Positions 31,199 to 43,924 of a stretch of DNA of 64,000 nucleotides are shown one piece after another; within the stretch, counting starts at the first letter, position 1, and the number at the start of each line of letters is the position of its first letter. Origin of the DNA: Metellina segmentata (Eukaryota; Arthropoda; Arachnida; Araneae; Tetragnathidae). The notes under the pieces are model-generated. The model worked only from the letters and a program-made list of their open reading frames with translations, was not told the DNA's origin and searched no databases. The DNA lies in assembly GCA_947359465.1 (NCBI GenBank), contig OX375878.1, forward strand, positions 78,846,416 through 78,910,415. Direction: 5' to 3'. The position numbers were made by a program, and so were the translations under genes.

Positions 31199-32363
31199 CA
31201 ACTAAAATGTATCGTGGGTACGACTGACTGCGTACGAGTGAAAGTGAAAGAAATTTAGTCAAAAACGTAGTGTCTTAAATGCAACTAAAATGTATCGTGG
31301 GTACGACTGACTGCGTACGAGTGAAAGTGAAAGAAATTTAGTCAAAAACGTAGTGTCTTAAATACAACTAAAATGTATCGTGGGTACGACTGACTGCGTA
31401 CGAGTGAAAGTGAAAGAAATTTAGTCAAAAACGTAGTGTCTTAAATACAACTAAAATGTATCGTGGGTACGACTGACTGCGTACGAGTGAAAGTGAAAGA
31501 AATTTAGTCAAAAACGTAGTGTCTTAAATACAACTAAAATGTATCGTGGGTACGACTGACTGCGTACGAGTGAAAGTGAAAGAAATTTAGTCAAAAACGT
31601 AGTGTCTTAAATACAACTAAAATGTATCGTGGGTACGACTGACTGCGTACGAGTGAAAGTGAAAGAAATTTAGTCAAAAACGTAGTGTCTTAAATACAAC
31701 TAAAATGTATCGTGGGTACGACTGACTGCGTACGAGTGAAAGTGAAAGAAATTTAGTCAAAAACGTAGTGTCTTAAATACAACTAAAATGTATCGTGGGT
31801 ACGACTGACTGCGTACGAGTGAAAGTGAAAGAAATTTAGTCAAAAACGTAGTGTCTTAAATACAACTAAAATGTATCGTGGGTACGACTGACTGCGTACG
31901 AGTGAAAGTGAAAGAAATTTAGTCAAAAACGTAGTGTCTTAAATACAACTAAAATGTATCGTGGGTACGACTGACTGCGTACGAGTGAAAGTGAAAGAAA
32001 TTTAGTCAAAAACGTAGTGTCTTAAATACAACTAAAATGTATCGTGGGTACGACTGACTGCGTACGAGTGAAAGTGAAAGAAATTTAGTCAAAAACGTAG
32101 TGTCTTAAATACAACTAAAATGTATCGTGGGTACGACTGACTGCGTACGAGTGAAAGTGAAAGAAATTTAGTCAAAAACGTAGTGTCTTAAATACAACTA
32201 AAATGTATCGTGGGTACGACTGACTGCGTACGAGTGAAAGTGAAAGAAATTTAGTCAAAAACGTAGTGTCTTAAATACAACTAAAATGTATCGTGGGTAC
32301 GACTGACTGCGTACGAGTGAAAGTGAAAGAAATTTAGTCAAAAACGTAGTGTCTTAAATACAA
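31199..32363. repeat. 83-bp satellite, 14 nearly identical copies
   Basis: Unit starts CAACTAAAATGTATCGTGGG and repeats at exact 83-bp steps from 31199 to 32278. Copies are almost identical, so the array is young or has been homogenised. Each unit has a short inverted motif GTACGACTGACTGCGTAC (5-bp stem, 8-base loop) that could fold. Confidence 0.97.
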
Positions 32364-34035
32364 ACATAAATAATATGGCGAAATTAAGAGATCCTAGTAA
32401 AACGAAATGACAAAGGAAATGTGTCTCATCTTGTTTTGTTTCAAAACAAGCCATGGGACACGAAAAAGAATTCTTAATTGTTGACGAAAACCACCTTTAG
32501 TGAATTTTCCAGATGTTAGTAAATAGGAGGAAGCCGATCAGTACATTTAGTTCATTCAGTCGTACTTAAAATTCGAAAAATGATCATTGATGGTAAAAGA
32601 TCGAAAAAGACATTATGTCCCAATTGGTTATTCAATTAGTTTTGAAATCAAATCTCACGCAGCAGTAGATTTGAAATTGTTGATCAGTGCTACTTTTGCT
32701 ACCCTCTCCTAATAGAAGAGTCCATTAAGCATTATTGAGCAATGGCATTTCCCCCCTCGCCCTCGCACACATTTCTTCGGATTATGAGAACCATTTCTCA
32801 GAGGTAAAAGAACACTTTCCAGACCCTAATATCATCTGGCGGAAGGCCAGAGTCAGCTCTCTGATAACAATAACTTCGGTAAGAAAGCACTCCGGATAGA
32901 AGTGGGGCTACAGTTCAGAATTCTTATAAAAGACATTCATTCGGTGTGTGAATGTTGATGATGCAAAAAGAAATGGTTGCTCCGAGCGAATTTTCAAATC
33001 ATAATATTCATAAATCAACCCCAACTTTCTCTAATGCCTTCGAAAAATTAGAAGTTACTTGTATTCTGTATACCAATCGGTCTTATATGAAGTATAGAAA
33101 GGGATTTGATTTTTTTTAAATCTCGTGAAGGAAGAATTCATTTTAACGGGTAGCAAAATGTTTTATTTTTGACAGTGTGATATTTAGATCGTTGGTAGTT
33201 CTACATATTTTGGAAAATCATTGAAAGCTGTGTGTAACTCACGATCGATTGAAACAAGTAAATTACGACTGCTTGAATGCTAAAATATATTAAAAACATT
33301 TCTATACAAATAAATTCATTTAATCAACAAGGTCTTTAACTAGCATCTAGTAGTTAAACAATAGTTTACCATTTTATTGCATCATTTAGCTAGTGTTTAA
33401 AGACAACTTTCTGATAAATACTTTTGTACCCGTTATATTAAGCACAATAATATGAAGTGATTAGTACATGTTTTTAATGTGTTCATTAGAACGAAGCACT
33501 ATTTATATTATATTTTTATAGGAAAGTTTAATTATATTGATAAATTTACTTTTTGTTACAAAGCTAGTATTATATTACAAGGAAGCATACAGTTTTCAAA
33601 TATTCTAATAAGAAATAGCATTATGATAGCATTTCTTGAAAACTTCATAACTTAAAATATATTGTCTTTGAGTATATATTCACACCTTTATTTGTCAGTT
33701 GTTATACAATTATTTGATGATTTTATAAATCAAATGGACATCCCTTAATTTCTATCATTACAGTACAAACTCCATAGCTCCTTATTTTTTCCTCGGTAAT
33801 TAAATTCAACATTTTAACTTTGGTGTAATGCGTAAGAGTTCCTTCTTAATTAAATTTTATTAAAGCTATGGTCGATGCTACATCACTAATTCATGCAAAA
33901 ATAATCATAAATACATTTTTATGACGTGTACGCATTACTTTATACTATATTCTCTTAACCTAAGTTAGGCTACATAAAACTAATTGGTGAAAAAATAGCT
34001 AAAATATTGTAGATTGTTACTTTTATTTTCATACA
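32364..34035. other. No gene recognised
   Basis: AT-rich with one GC-richer island at about 32700-32960 that shows no open frame of note and could be regulatory. Confidence 0.5.
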
Positions 34036-34165
34036 GCATGGTAATTGGTAATTTTATAATTAACGTCGTACTAAAGCAACACAACGGGCTATTGACGACG
34101 GTCCGGGATCAATCCCTTAAGGGAAAGATCCGAGGACAACTTCTCGAAATTTTTGATGCAGCATG
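34036..34165 (-). mobile_element. SINE family 1 tail fragment
   Basis: Left end GTAATTGGTAATTTTATAAT (tail) followed by the shared 3' core (GGTCCGGGATCAATCCC, AAGATCCGAGGACAAC). 5'-truncated. Confidence 0.75.
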
Positions 34166-35265
34166 GATTATGCTAAATCAAAATGAAATGCTGCTTGGAT
34201 TCGCAGCATAACCGTTAATATCCTCCTTCCCAGGCTTCTGAAAATATTTTCTTTACAACACAATCCCATATTTTGACGAAATTCAGACATTGAGACAATG
34301 TTTCATAATTAATTCACGATCGTAATCGAATACTCTGTACCACGTAATTAATATCCTTCTTTACGATTGATACAACGTTATCACAAGCCAGAACACACTT
34401 TGGGGTATAAAAATCTAAAACGACTTGATTTTAAAATGACATAAAAAATTTCAAAAATAACTTTAAAATAAGATGGGTTACGTTAATTTAAAACTGGTTG
34501 TCATACTTTGTAGTTCAAATTATATTTAAAAATTTTGGTTTAGATTTTTATTGAAAGACGATTAAATAAACTAAATTTCATTTGTTTTTCGTGTTTCATG
34601 GGCGTTATTGAAAGCTTACGCCATAGTCAAGTAACTACATCTATCATTCTAAATAGATACGGGCTTTCCATTTAGGAACCAAATTTCTGATCTTAAAAAG
34701 TACCATAAGGGTTCAATTTAAAACTGTATGTGTGTTGGAGAAACGGGAATTTTTAACAAGACTTAGTTGATCTTGGAATAATATCACACTAAGTAATTTT
34801 GAAAAATTGAAATTTTATGTCTTAAGAGACAGAAAGTCGAGGTTGATTGCTCTATTTATTGAAGTTGTTCTTACACAACTTAGATGCATGTGAATCGTTC
34901 GTTGAAAGTGATTTTCTTTTTGTAAAAGCGCTGTAAAATCAACCTTCTATTTATTAAAAAATTGTTATCGATTGGGTTTAATTTGTCTACTCTGGTGACA
35001 TGTATTTCAAACAAAATCTCTGTTATTACACATGTCACTGAATGGAATTTTCTGGAAAAGTGCATTTGCTTCAAGTTAAATTAGTAACGAATGCTGTAAA
35101 AATTTAATTTACTATCTTCTCATATTGATGATGAAATTCGAAAATATCGCTTACTAGATGAAAGAATGGCGCAATGAAAACATCTTCATAGGAAAACTAA
35201 GTGCAAGACAATCCACCGAAAATTCGTCATTTTTACTGAAATTGAATGCACGGGAACTCGAAAAC
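34166..35265. other. No gene recognised
   Basis: AT-rich, chance ORFs only. Confidence 0.5.
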
Positions 35266-35505
35266 TTAAAATCAATTTCAGCAGAAGTGTGAAGAATATG
35301 AAATGGATTATATGGTTGGATACAACATATATATCATATTTGCGTCCGAAGTAAACTGTAGAAGCGACGGAGAAGTTAAATTGTTAATAAATGTTTTTCC
35401 CCTTACACTTAAATGATGCTAACATTCTTTTATGAAAAATAATTGAAGACTTTTCAATCAACATATTATTAATTCAACCCGAGCAAAGCCGGGTATTTCT
35501 GCTAG
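35266..35505 (+). mobile_element. Helitron-like 3' end, copy 3
   Basis: Clean 3' terminus: hairpin ACCCGAGCAAAGCCGGGT, then ATTTCTGCTAG and a T. The body matches copies 1 and 2 (AAATGGATTATATGG, CGAAGTAAACTGTAGAAG). A TAA microsatellite follows. Confidence 0.7.
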
Positions 35506-36182
35506 TTTATCAATAATAATAATAATAATATGAATTTCATATTTTTGTATAGGTAACAGAAAAAAAGGTTTACATTAAAAAAGGATTGGAAGCTTTATAC
35601 TTGTTTCATATGTCACTTGTTTGAAAAGCAATTACAGAATTCAATGCAAAGAACAATCAATTATACGCATTTTTTTTCCTCCTTTGAAATCCGGATAATT
35701 GTTTTGAATCGTACAAAAGCAGGCAAGAGCGAATCATTAAGACGAAAACCATCCGCCAATGTTCTCTTTCATATGAGATCGAGATATTTTCCCATCTTCT
35801 GGAAATCGCCAATGTTTTCCCACTCCCCTTCCTCGTGGTAAAATTAGCGCCAATCCACCAGAAAAGGATACACTAAGAGAGTAAATCTGATTTTCTCACA
35901 TAGGGATTACGAGGGAACCTAAGTACTACTAGTTCTTGCTCCATGTAAGGGTGGTTGGTGGGAGGGTTGATTAGTTGCAGCCACCCTTCTGACAGACTCA
36001 ATAATTCCCCCTGAGGAATTTCGTGTACTAGAAATGGCATGATTAGGTGGCTTGAACACTTTCAGCCGCAGAGGTGTGTGTGTGTGTGTATTGGGAGGTA
36101 GTGGACCGAGCTTGTCTGGCTTTGGTAGTCGTTACGTTTCGAAAAGAGAGAGGCTTGTCTCCTCCTATGGGATAAAACGGCG

Positions 36183-36228
36183 TATAAAAAGGGATTGTAA
36201 ACTCCTCTTCCTCGCTTTGCCACTCAGT
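36183..36228 (+). promoter_or_regulatory. Possible core promoter (TATA box and initiator)
   Basis: TATAAAA at 36183-36189 is followed by TCAGT, an arthropod-type initiator, at 36224-36228, in a GC-richer setting. The spacing (43 bp) is longer than the usual 30, and no plus-strand exon follows clearly, so support is weak. Confidence 0.25.
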
Positions 36229-36445
36229 CGGTCGATTTAGTTGCAAGTGCTTTCTTATCCGTCTAAACCCGCACTGAAACAGACCGATATAAATCATGTT
36301 AATGGATTAGTTGGTCTCGGCCATTTTAAACGCACTGATGAAAAAACGAATAGTAATACTATTTCAGAATTAATTGCAGTTAGAGTCTTCATTTTACATC
36401 GATATAGAAAGTATTTTCAGATTCTTGTAGGAATTTTTAGGAAGA

Positions 36446-36484
<39 letters not shown>

Positions 36485-37179
36485 TATTATTATTTTTTTT
36501 TACGGCGGACATTTGATCACTGATCATCGTCACTGCAAGGCCTGAGTCAATTGTAAAGGAGCACCAGTGGGTGACCATCACTGTCCCTAACTAAAGACAT
36601 CACTTTAACATCCATGCCCTAACCCCGGAAGGAAGAAAAATGGAAACTAGAGAATAATGAAAGCAAGAGGGGTTTGAGTGAAGAAAATGTTTCAACAATA
36701 TTGAAGTTTAAATTTTTGCAAGCTATTGAATTATTTTAACAATATAAATGCAACAATTTTTCATAAATATGATACTTTTACATCTATCCTTCTATTTAAG
36801 CAGTTTCCAAATTGCTAACCTAGGAACATGGTAGGAAGACTGTAAAGGGAGCGAAAAACAATTGGGCTTTAACTAGGGAAATTTAAATATGATTTAATCC
36901 TCAAAACTTCGCGAGATTTCCTAGTTGTGGTAGTATTTTTTTTTTACCTTACAACACACATACTGGCTAAATAATCACATTTATTGGTAAGATAATCATA
37001 GGAAGCTTCTATTAGTCAAATTAATCTCAAGGTGAGATGATTGAATGGATTTTATGGTGTATAAGCTATATTTGTGCCAATTTGCGCCAAATACAGCGCC
37101 AAACAGACAACGCAAAGTAATCAACATACACACACGAGGAAGGTTTTGCTGCTACCGAAGAGAAATACATCCAGGTTAA
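36229..37179. other. No gene recognised
   Basis: Holds an AT microsatellite and poly-T tract at 36452-36500; no exon seen. Confidence 0.5.
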
Positions 37180-37690
37180 GTTACAGGAATCGAACCTGCG
37201 CTGTTTACAACTATTAAGGTAAGGCGGTTGGTAGGTAGAAGGTAGTTGAATTTATGCGTTGCACTGAAGCAAAACAACAGGATATTGGAGACGGTCAGGA
37301 ATCTTGAATATAAAGATCATGGGATAACATCTCGTAATTTTGAACCAAAGTTAAATGACGATGCCAACACCTGAGCTGGCACCACATTCTCCAAACTTCA
37401 CACCACTCCAATATGAGGGTTATTTGTGGCCAAGTGTACCAGCCAGTTCAAGACGGTCTTTGTTTGAATCGAGTTTCGAACTCGCAATCATCCGGTTGCT
37501 AATCCAGAATTCTACCAACTGGGCTACGAATTCAATTCTACTTCGACCTCATTTCAGATAAGGTCAAAATATTGATTGGAAGAAAATTTAGTTGAATTAT
37601 TGAAAGCCCACACATAGAATAATCTCATCTGTCTAGACATAATTATTTTTTCACTTCAGTTTCAGAATAAATTACAAACCTTCACCCCAC
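37180..37690 (-). mobile_element. SINE family 1 variant inside a larger repeated segment
   Basis: The core SINE is at 37250-37530 (minus), with a tRNA-like T arm (AGGTTCGATTCCT) of a further head at 37188-37200. The whole segment matches 27660-28115 plus 28530-28612, i.e. it is the empty-site counterpart of the family 2 insertion. Confidence 0.65.
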
Positions 37691-38242
37691 CCCCGAAAAA
37701 AAAGATTGTGGAAATAAAAGAGCTTGGATATTCTGTATCTAGTGTTTGGAAAAAAGACATTCCGTTAATTACTCTAAGAGAATATAACTTTCAAGGAAAT
37801 AGTCGTGTATAAAAAAGGTATTAACTAAATAATTATGGTCTGCTGCACCCAATATCTTAAATGAAATGAAATCCCTACTCTGATTAATTCTTTGTTGCAA
37901 TTCAATATCTGAGATGAATTCTTCGCTACAATAACTTCGAGTTACATAGTATTCAAATTCTTTTATCATATTGCTCTTTCATTCATTGAAAGAATGGACA
38001 TGACAAAGACCACATTTATTGAAAAAACTTCATCAACAATACATCTAAATCTTGCATCGACATGTAGAAAATAGTTTGTGGTACGAAATGTTTACGTAAG
38101 GAATGCTTATTTAAAAGAACATAAACGCTGAATGGAATAAAAACAAAACTTTTCGCAAGGTCAGTTTCTAGAGTACAACATTGTACTTCAAATTCTCAAT
38201 AGTTGAATTTGAGCATATTTTTAAACATTCTACACTTGATTT

Positions 38243-38712
38243 GAGGCCGTGGTAGCCCGGTTATAAGGTAATGGTAATGGTAATTTTAGTTAACGTCGTA
38301 CTAGAGCAACACAACGGGCTATTGACGACGGCCCGGGATCAGTCCCTTAAGGGAAAGATCCGAAGACAACACCTCGTAATTTTGAACCACGGCCCGGTTA
38401 TAAGAGTAAAAGATTAGAAATTGGAAGGTTGCTAATTCGAAACTCGGTCCAGTCATAGACCGACATGTACACTGTGGTTGGTGCACGTTGAATCTGTCGT
38501 GGCCTTAAATGTCCTCCCTTTGGAATGGTGTTGAAGTTTATAGAGTTGGGTTTCAGCTCAGGTGTTGACCTCGTCATCTGACACTGGTCCAAAATTACAT
38601 GCTACTGTTCACAAATACTATGGAGATTGATACCGGACCATTGGGGTTCATCCTGGACCATAGCCAATAGCCCGTTATGTTGCTCTAGTTCGACATTAAT
38701 CAATTACCATCC
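38243..38712 (+). mobile_element. SINE family 1 copy split by a nested insertion
   Basis: Head begins at 38243 (GAGGCCGTGGTAGCCCGG), is interrupted at 38268-38391, and resumes at 38392. It runs through the body (TGGTGCACGTTGAATCTGTC, then TCAGCTCAGGTGTTGACC) to the tail near 38710. Confidence 0.75.
38268..38391 (-). mobile_element. 5'-truncated SINE nested in another SINE, 13-bp target duplication
   Basis: A 124-bp minus-strand tail fragment ending in GGTAATGGTAATGG (tail repeat) lies between perfect copies of GCCCGGTTATAAG (38255-38267 and 38392-38404). 5' truncation with an intact tail is the mark of target-primed reverse transcription. Confidence 0.82.
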
Positions 38713-41359
38713 ACGAGTGATTTTGATCGTACGTGATTGATTTGACGTGATTGTAATATAGTAGTCATATACCAAAACTAAACATACATTTTTATAGACT
38801 CAACTCTGGAACTGATGTTTGACAACCTAAATTTTAAAATGCCCAATTAAAGTAAAATGTTCAAATTATGCTTCGAGAGAATCTTAAAGATAATGTCAAC
38901 TAAATTCATTTTTATTTAAATAAAATGAAACAGTGTGACGTCTCACACCAAGTGGCATGCCTCTTACAGAGCCACCTATTACCATATTTTTGCACGAACC
39001 CAAACATCCCCCCAAGGACGCACGGGAAGTTAGAATCGTCCCAAGGAAATCTGGATAATCGCCGGTCGTAAAATCCTATTGCGTTTCTCCAGTGCGATCT
39101 CCAAAAATGACTCGTGCTCCAAGAGATGGGATAATTAGCATTTTATGACGTCACGTTTCACGCGCCGCTTTGAGCGAAATCTAATCACCCGACAAACATT
39201 TTCTGAGCATCATATCTTTAACTACAAGACTGGGGAGAGCGAGGGTATGTGCTCAGAGGCGGTGCATTATTTGCCTCCAATTAGGTGTTTGGAATGTTAT
39301 TCAGTGCGAAATGGAACGAATGATTATTAATCAAAGAATTCGAGCTCGCGATATGGCAGTATAGAATTCTTCCGGATGTTTTTGACGAATCTCTAGTTTG
39401 GAATCCTCTGGAATCTTTGTTTGTTGGAGCTTTTCTCCCTTTTAAAAGATGAGACGGGGAATGTTGAATATCCAGCAGAAGTATTAAGAAGGGAACAGTT
39501 TATTTCTCTTGCAATCTACAATATAAAACGACGCTAAAGTCTGCATTTTTGAATCTTGTGTTTGAGATTTATAAATCAAAATATTACTTATCTTCTGTAA
39601 AGTATTCAGAGATTTTAAGAAGGGTATGTGAGGCTAATGTTGAACTTTATTTACGATGAATAACTTTCCAAAATATTTTTGTCCATGCTGTAACGTACGT
39701 TATTATTAAAGTGCTTAGATCAATATACACAAAAATTTATTCATACGTTATTTGAAGCCCATAGTTTTTCTTGCATAATAAAATGAAATTGTATGGCAAA
39801 TAAAACAATTAGGTATTATTATTTTCTACTTGTTCATTAGTTGGGCTGACATAAAAATAATCAACCTTAAGCTGTAACATTTTGACAAATCTGTTTCTTA
39901 CTTCCAAAATGCTTTTTTAATTTAATTTTCCTAAACATTCCACTTTCATTTTATCCGGTATGGAATATACTGATTTATCAATTTTCAATTTCTCTGTAAC
40001 TATAAAACATATAATTTGTTTAAAAATACATTTTTTACAAAGTCAAAGATACTGTGTGAGGAATCAGTTTTAGATGTTATGCAATTTCAACGACCAAGTA
40101 ACACCATAAAATAAAAAATGTACCCTTCATAGTAGTCATTCGTCTATTTTTATGCATTACTATAAAAGTGGGATAAAATCTGATTTAAATCATTCAGAAA
40201 TTTGTTAAAATTATTTACATTAGAAAAAATCAGAAATAGTCCGCGAGAATTATTAATAATCTGTACAGTTATATATAGCCTGGTTGCAGACTGGTTTGCG
40301 CTCTGACCTATGGTTAGGCAGTGTTTGGCTTTGAAGTGGATTGGAAATCACTTTAATGCGTAGGTCCTAGTCTTGTAAGCCATATAAAGCAAAAAATGAC
40401 TCGAGTGCCAAACCAAGTGGGCAATTAAATATTAATAATCAGATTGAATCATTGTTAGAAATCAAATTGATACTCAAATAAAATATTCTTGAACAACTTA
40501 ACTCATACACACTTATGCATAAATGAAAGATTATACTAACTGTAAAATTTTATTTTTCATTATCATTATATTAAGATCCGTTTGACTTATTAATTTGTAT
40601 ATATTTAGAGTTACACACGAAATTTTAGAGTGGACCACTGAAAGTCCTTAGATACTCTTGTCAAGAGTTGAGAAACTGATATGATATAAATTAGGAAAAT
40701 AAATAAAATTTCAGTAATAAACTCTTTTCCAGCTATTAAAAATTGAGTCTTTAAATTCTGTGACTTAATATGGCAGAGAAACAACACTTAAAGAGGCCAA
40801 TTTAATAAAATATTCATGACATCATTACGTAAATTTTACAACCATTAAAAATCTCTCGGATTATGATAATCACATTCTTACAATGGTCTTTGATTCTGTC
40901 ACTCTAATGGATTTTCGAATATTTGATAAGGTTCTGCTAAGACTTGTAAGGAAATTTTTCATCAAAGATTTGGCGACATTGGCATACACACTTAAAATAT
41001 TTGCTTACTCCATATCTATCACATTCAGATATTTATTACGCATAAGTGATTACCACCCATATTACACCTACACATTGTATCAGTTAAGCACATAATCTCC
41101 CTATTTGTCCAAACATTTATTCCAAGGTATAAAGGTCGGTGAAAAAAATCACCTTAAACACTAGGAAGTAATTGACTTTTTAATTGAGGTTGGTTTTATA
41201 TAAATCTTCGAATTAAATGTGACTGTTCTCTCATGAGCAACTTTCAATGCCAGTGAAACTTTCTTATGTGGAGGATGTGTCATTATGGCTCATGTTCATG
41301 GCTCACACATCTGCTCTGTTATTTTTAAACTCGTCAAGTCTAATCTGTTTATGTACTTG
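38713..41359. other. No gene recognised; one GC-richer island
   Basis: AT-rich apart from about 38940-39400, which is richer in GC and holds a CRE-type TGACGTCA at 39146-39153. No convincing exon. Confidence 0.5.
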
Positions 41360-41690
41360 ATATCGGGTCCATAGAACACCACAATGCATGCAGAAAGCTA
41401 GTTACGCTGTAGATCTTAATGTCTGGCTATGTTTCCAGCAATATTTTTAAAGCTGTTAAATGTAATGATCAGGATAATATGCCCTACCTTTAGTAATAGA
41501 GTTTTGCACTCTAATGCAGTGCCAAAAAATATAAACATGTCACATCTTATCTGCTATTTTCAGCGATTTCTCATACCCTAATGTTTTTGTTGAATGACTT
41601 ATGATCCATAGAACACCGTAATGAACTGCTTGCAGAAAGCTAATCAATCTGCAGAGTCTAATGTTGTTTCCAGCAATTACGGTTCTTGAA
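41360..41690. repeat. Diverged direct duplication, offset about 235 bp
   Basis: CCATAGAACACC...GCAGAAAGCTA...TTTCCAGCAAT occurs at about 41370-41445 and again at about 41600-41685, with substitutions. Confidence 0.6.
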
Positions 41691-41785
41691 TATAACAGTT
41701 TAGAATCAATGCTAGTGGCCAGAATACGATAGTCTGACTTAAATTATCCATGATTTTTCTCTAATTCCTTGCCAAAACAAATATA

Positions 41786-42388
41786 CACTCTAAGACAAAA
41801 AAATAAGTTGCACCTAGGAGGAATTGTCAGAATGCAATGAAATTTACAAGGTTCGAAAAGTGCTTTTATGATTGAATAAATTATTAAAATTTGAGACTGA
41901 AATATGCAAATTTTGTTGAGAAAAATTCAAAAGTGTGGTATCATTCAGTATGACGTATGACCGCAAATATTTCTAATGCAGCATGCCAAGCGTCTTCAAA
42001 GTGAGTCATACAGGCTCTTTATAAAGTCCTGCGACAGCCCATCTCATGCTGCATGAGCCCTATCACGTAGTTCGAGCAGATTACGCGGTACGGTTGGAGT
42101 GGTGACATCTCGTCCAATGGCATCCCATACATTCTCGATCGGGGAAAGGTCCGGTGAGTATGCCGGCCATGGAAATATATCGTTGCGTCGCAGACAAACT
42201 CTAGAGACGGCAGCAATATGGGATAAAGTATTGTCTAGTTGAAAAAGCGGGTGAACATGGGATTTCAGGAATAGGAGCGTAACTGGCTGTAAAATTTCTT
42301 GCATCTCCAACGTAGGTGTACCACTCGTACAAATTTCATTTATACCTGTCTACTCCTTCCAAGTGCAACTTTTTTTTGTCTTATAGTG
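41786..42388 (-). mobile_element. Internally deleted Tc1-like element, 603 bp
   Basis: Inverted ends CACTCTAAGACAAAAAAATA (left) and the complement TTTTTTTGTCTTATAGTG (right), flanked by TA. The minus strand holds only the C-terminal part of a Tc1-type transposase (42044-42310): a second-Asp region with FQLDNTLSHIAA, then YSPDLSPIENVWDAIGRD with the third catalytic residue. The N-terminal half and DNA-binding domain are gone, so it cannot move by itself. Confidence 0.88.
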
Positions 42389-43905
42389 TATTAACCGCTT
42401 GTAGTCTTACTTACTGAACAGCCTTTGAGTAGAAGATAAATACTTTCCTTAGCGCTATGAGGTTAAAGCTTCCTTCCTCTCGTTCCCTTTTGTCCGGATT
42501 GATCACAGACGCAGATTTTGTTTGCCGCATTAATTTGGTCCCCCAGCATCGATAAATAACCGAAATGAAAGATCTCCGTCGATTTTCCATCATCCCATCA
42601 AAGAAGGCGAAATGTATGCGTATAATGGAGAGAGCGAGAAACGGACAACAGTTCCATGAATACCCGAGAATACCTTCCATGAATAAAAGAAATCAGGGAT
42701 CGCGATAAACCTGTGCCAGGGATGAGATGTCAACGTTTTCGGGGGAAAGGAAGAAACCGGATTGGGTGGAAGAGGGAGTTGGGAATAAATCTGTGCACCC
42801 CTGTGGATACTTGGAGCACCAAGAGACCGATGCATGATATGCTCAGAATACTTCCTCCGCTCCACGAATCAATTTTACTTATCAGTTTCTGTGTGTGACT
42901 TCCTGTTCCTTCACTTCTATATTAGATTTGTATTTTGATATTTCTGTACAATACTTGTAGAAGGGTTTTTTTTTTTTTTTTTTTTTTGACGAATCTTATT
43001 TTAATGAAATGAACTCGTTTCTTATTCGTTTCTGTTCCGAGGAATTCCCTTTTCTTTTACTTTTTCCATACACGTGGTTGCTTTATGTACTGTTCAGACT
43101 CCCTTATCACCTGCGTCTGTACCTGGTCCCGAGAGGAGGGTATATTGGAATTTTAAACTTTTTTGTGTAGTAATGTATAGTCTATTTTGTTAATTTTCAG
43201 TTATCTTTCCGCTGTGTGTTCATAATTGAGGCAGTGTGAGTAATAAATACCTAATTGCAAAAATAACGTATGCTACTTAGGTTTTACATGCACTCAAATT
43301 AAAAAATAAGTGACGAGAGGAATTGTTGATGGGCTACATCTCTCTTGGATTAACTTTTAAACACATTTAAGCCATTTTTAGTTCATTGATAATATTGTAA
43401 AGCCTAACATCTCACTTTGACCAAATTTGCTTGTTCTTGCTGTTTGTACGTCTACTATATAGCTGTACAAGCGTCTATAGGAAAATAAACAAAATTGTAC
43501 ATCTCTGCGATTTAACCTTCGTGGTGGCTTATCTTCTTGTTGAAAATTGACTTGTAGTGGCCAGAGAGAGAGAGAGAGAGAGAGTGTGTGTCCCTAACCC
43601 AAACACCAGTTCTGGGTAAGGGACTAGTTGTTTATCATACTACTATTTTCATTCATTTGCCATAATAGGGCAGTTTTGTCTCGATAAGATATCTCGTCCT
43701 TAACAAAATTGATGAGATCTTGAACGAGATGACTCGTCAAAACGCTTTGATGGTAAAATCTGTACAAATTGCTGAATTAAGCTATTTGATAGACTACTTT
43801 TACTTTAGGCGTTGCCCAAGGGACGGAATGAAGAGATCGGAGTCTACCAGTATACATCCAATCTGAATGCGGTGAGACCTCATACTAATCAGTGACTTCA
43901 ATTAT
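42389..43905. other. No gene recognised
   Basis: GC-richer from about 42420 to 42890, without a clear exon. Poly-T at 42966-42988 and a GA repeat at 43563-43584. Confidence 0.5.
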
Positions 43906-43924
43906 GTGTCAAAAAATAAGACCT

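Noticed and set aside
31199..32363. CRISPR-like array
   Set aside because: The whole 83-bp unit repeats with no variable spacers; eukaryotic context.
36043..36297. 84-codon minus-strand ORF over the TATA region
   Set aside because: Contains a translated CA/TG microsatellite; no family resemblance.
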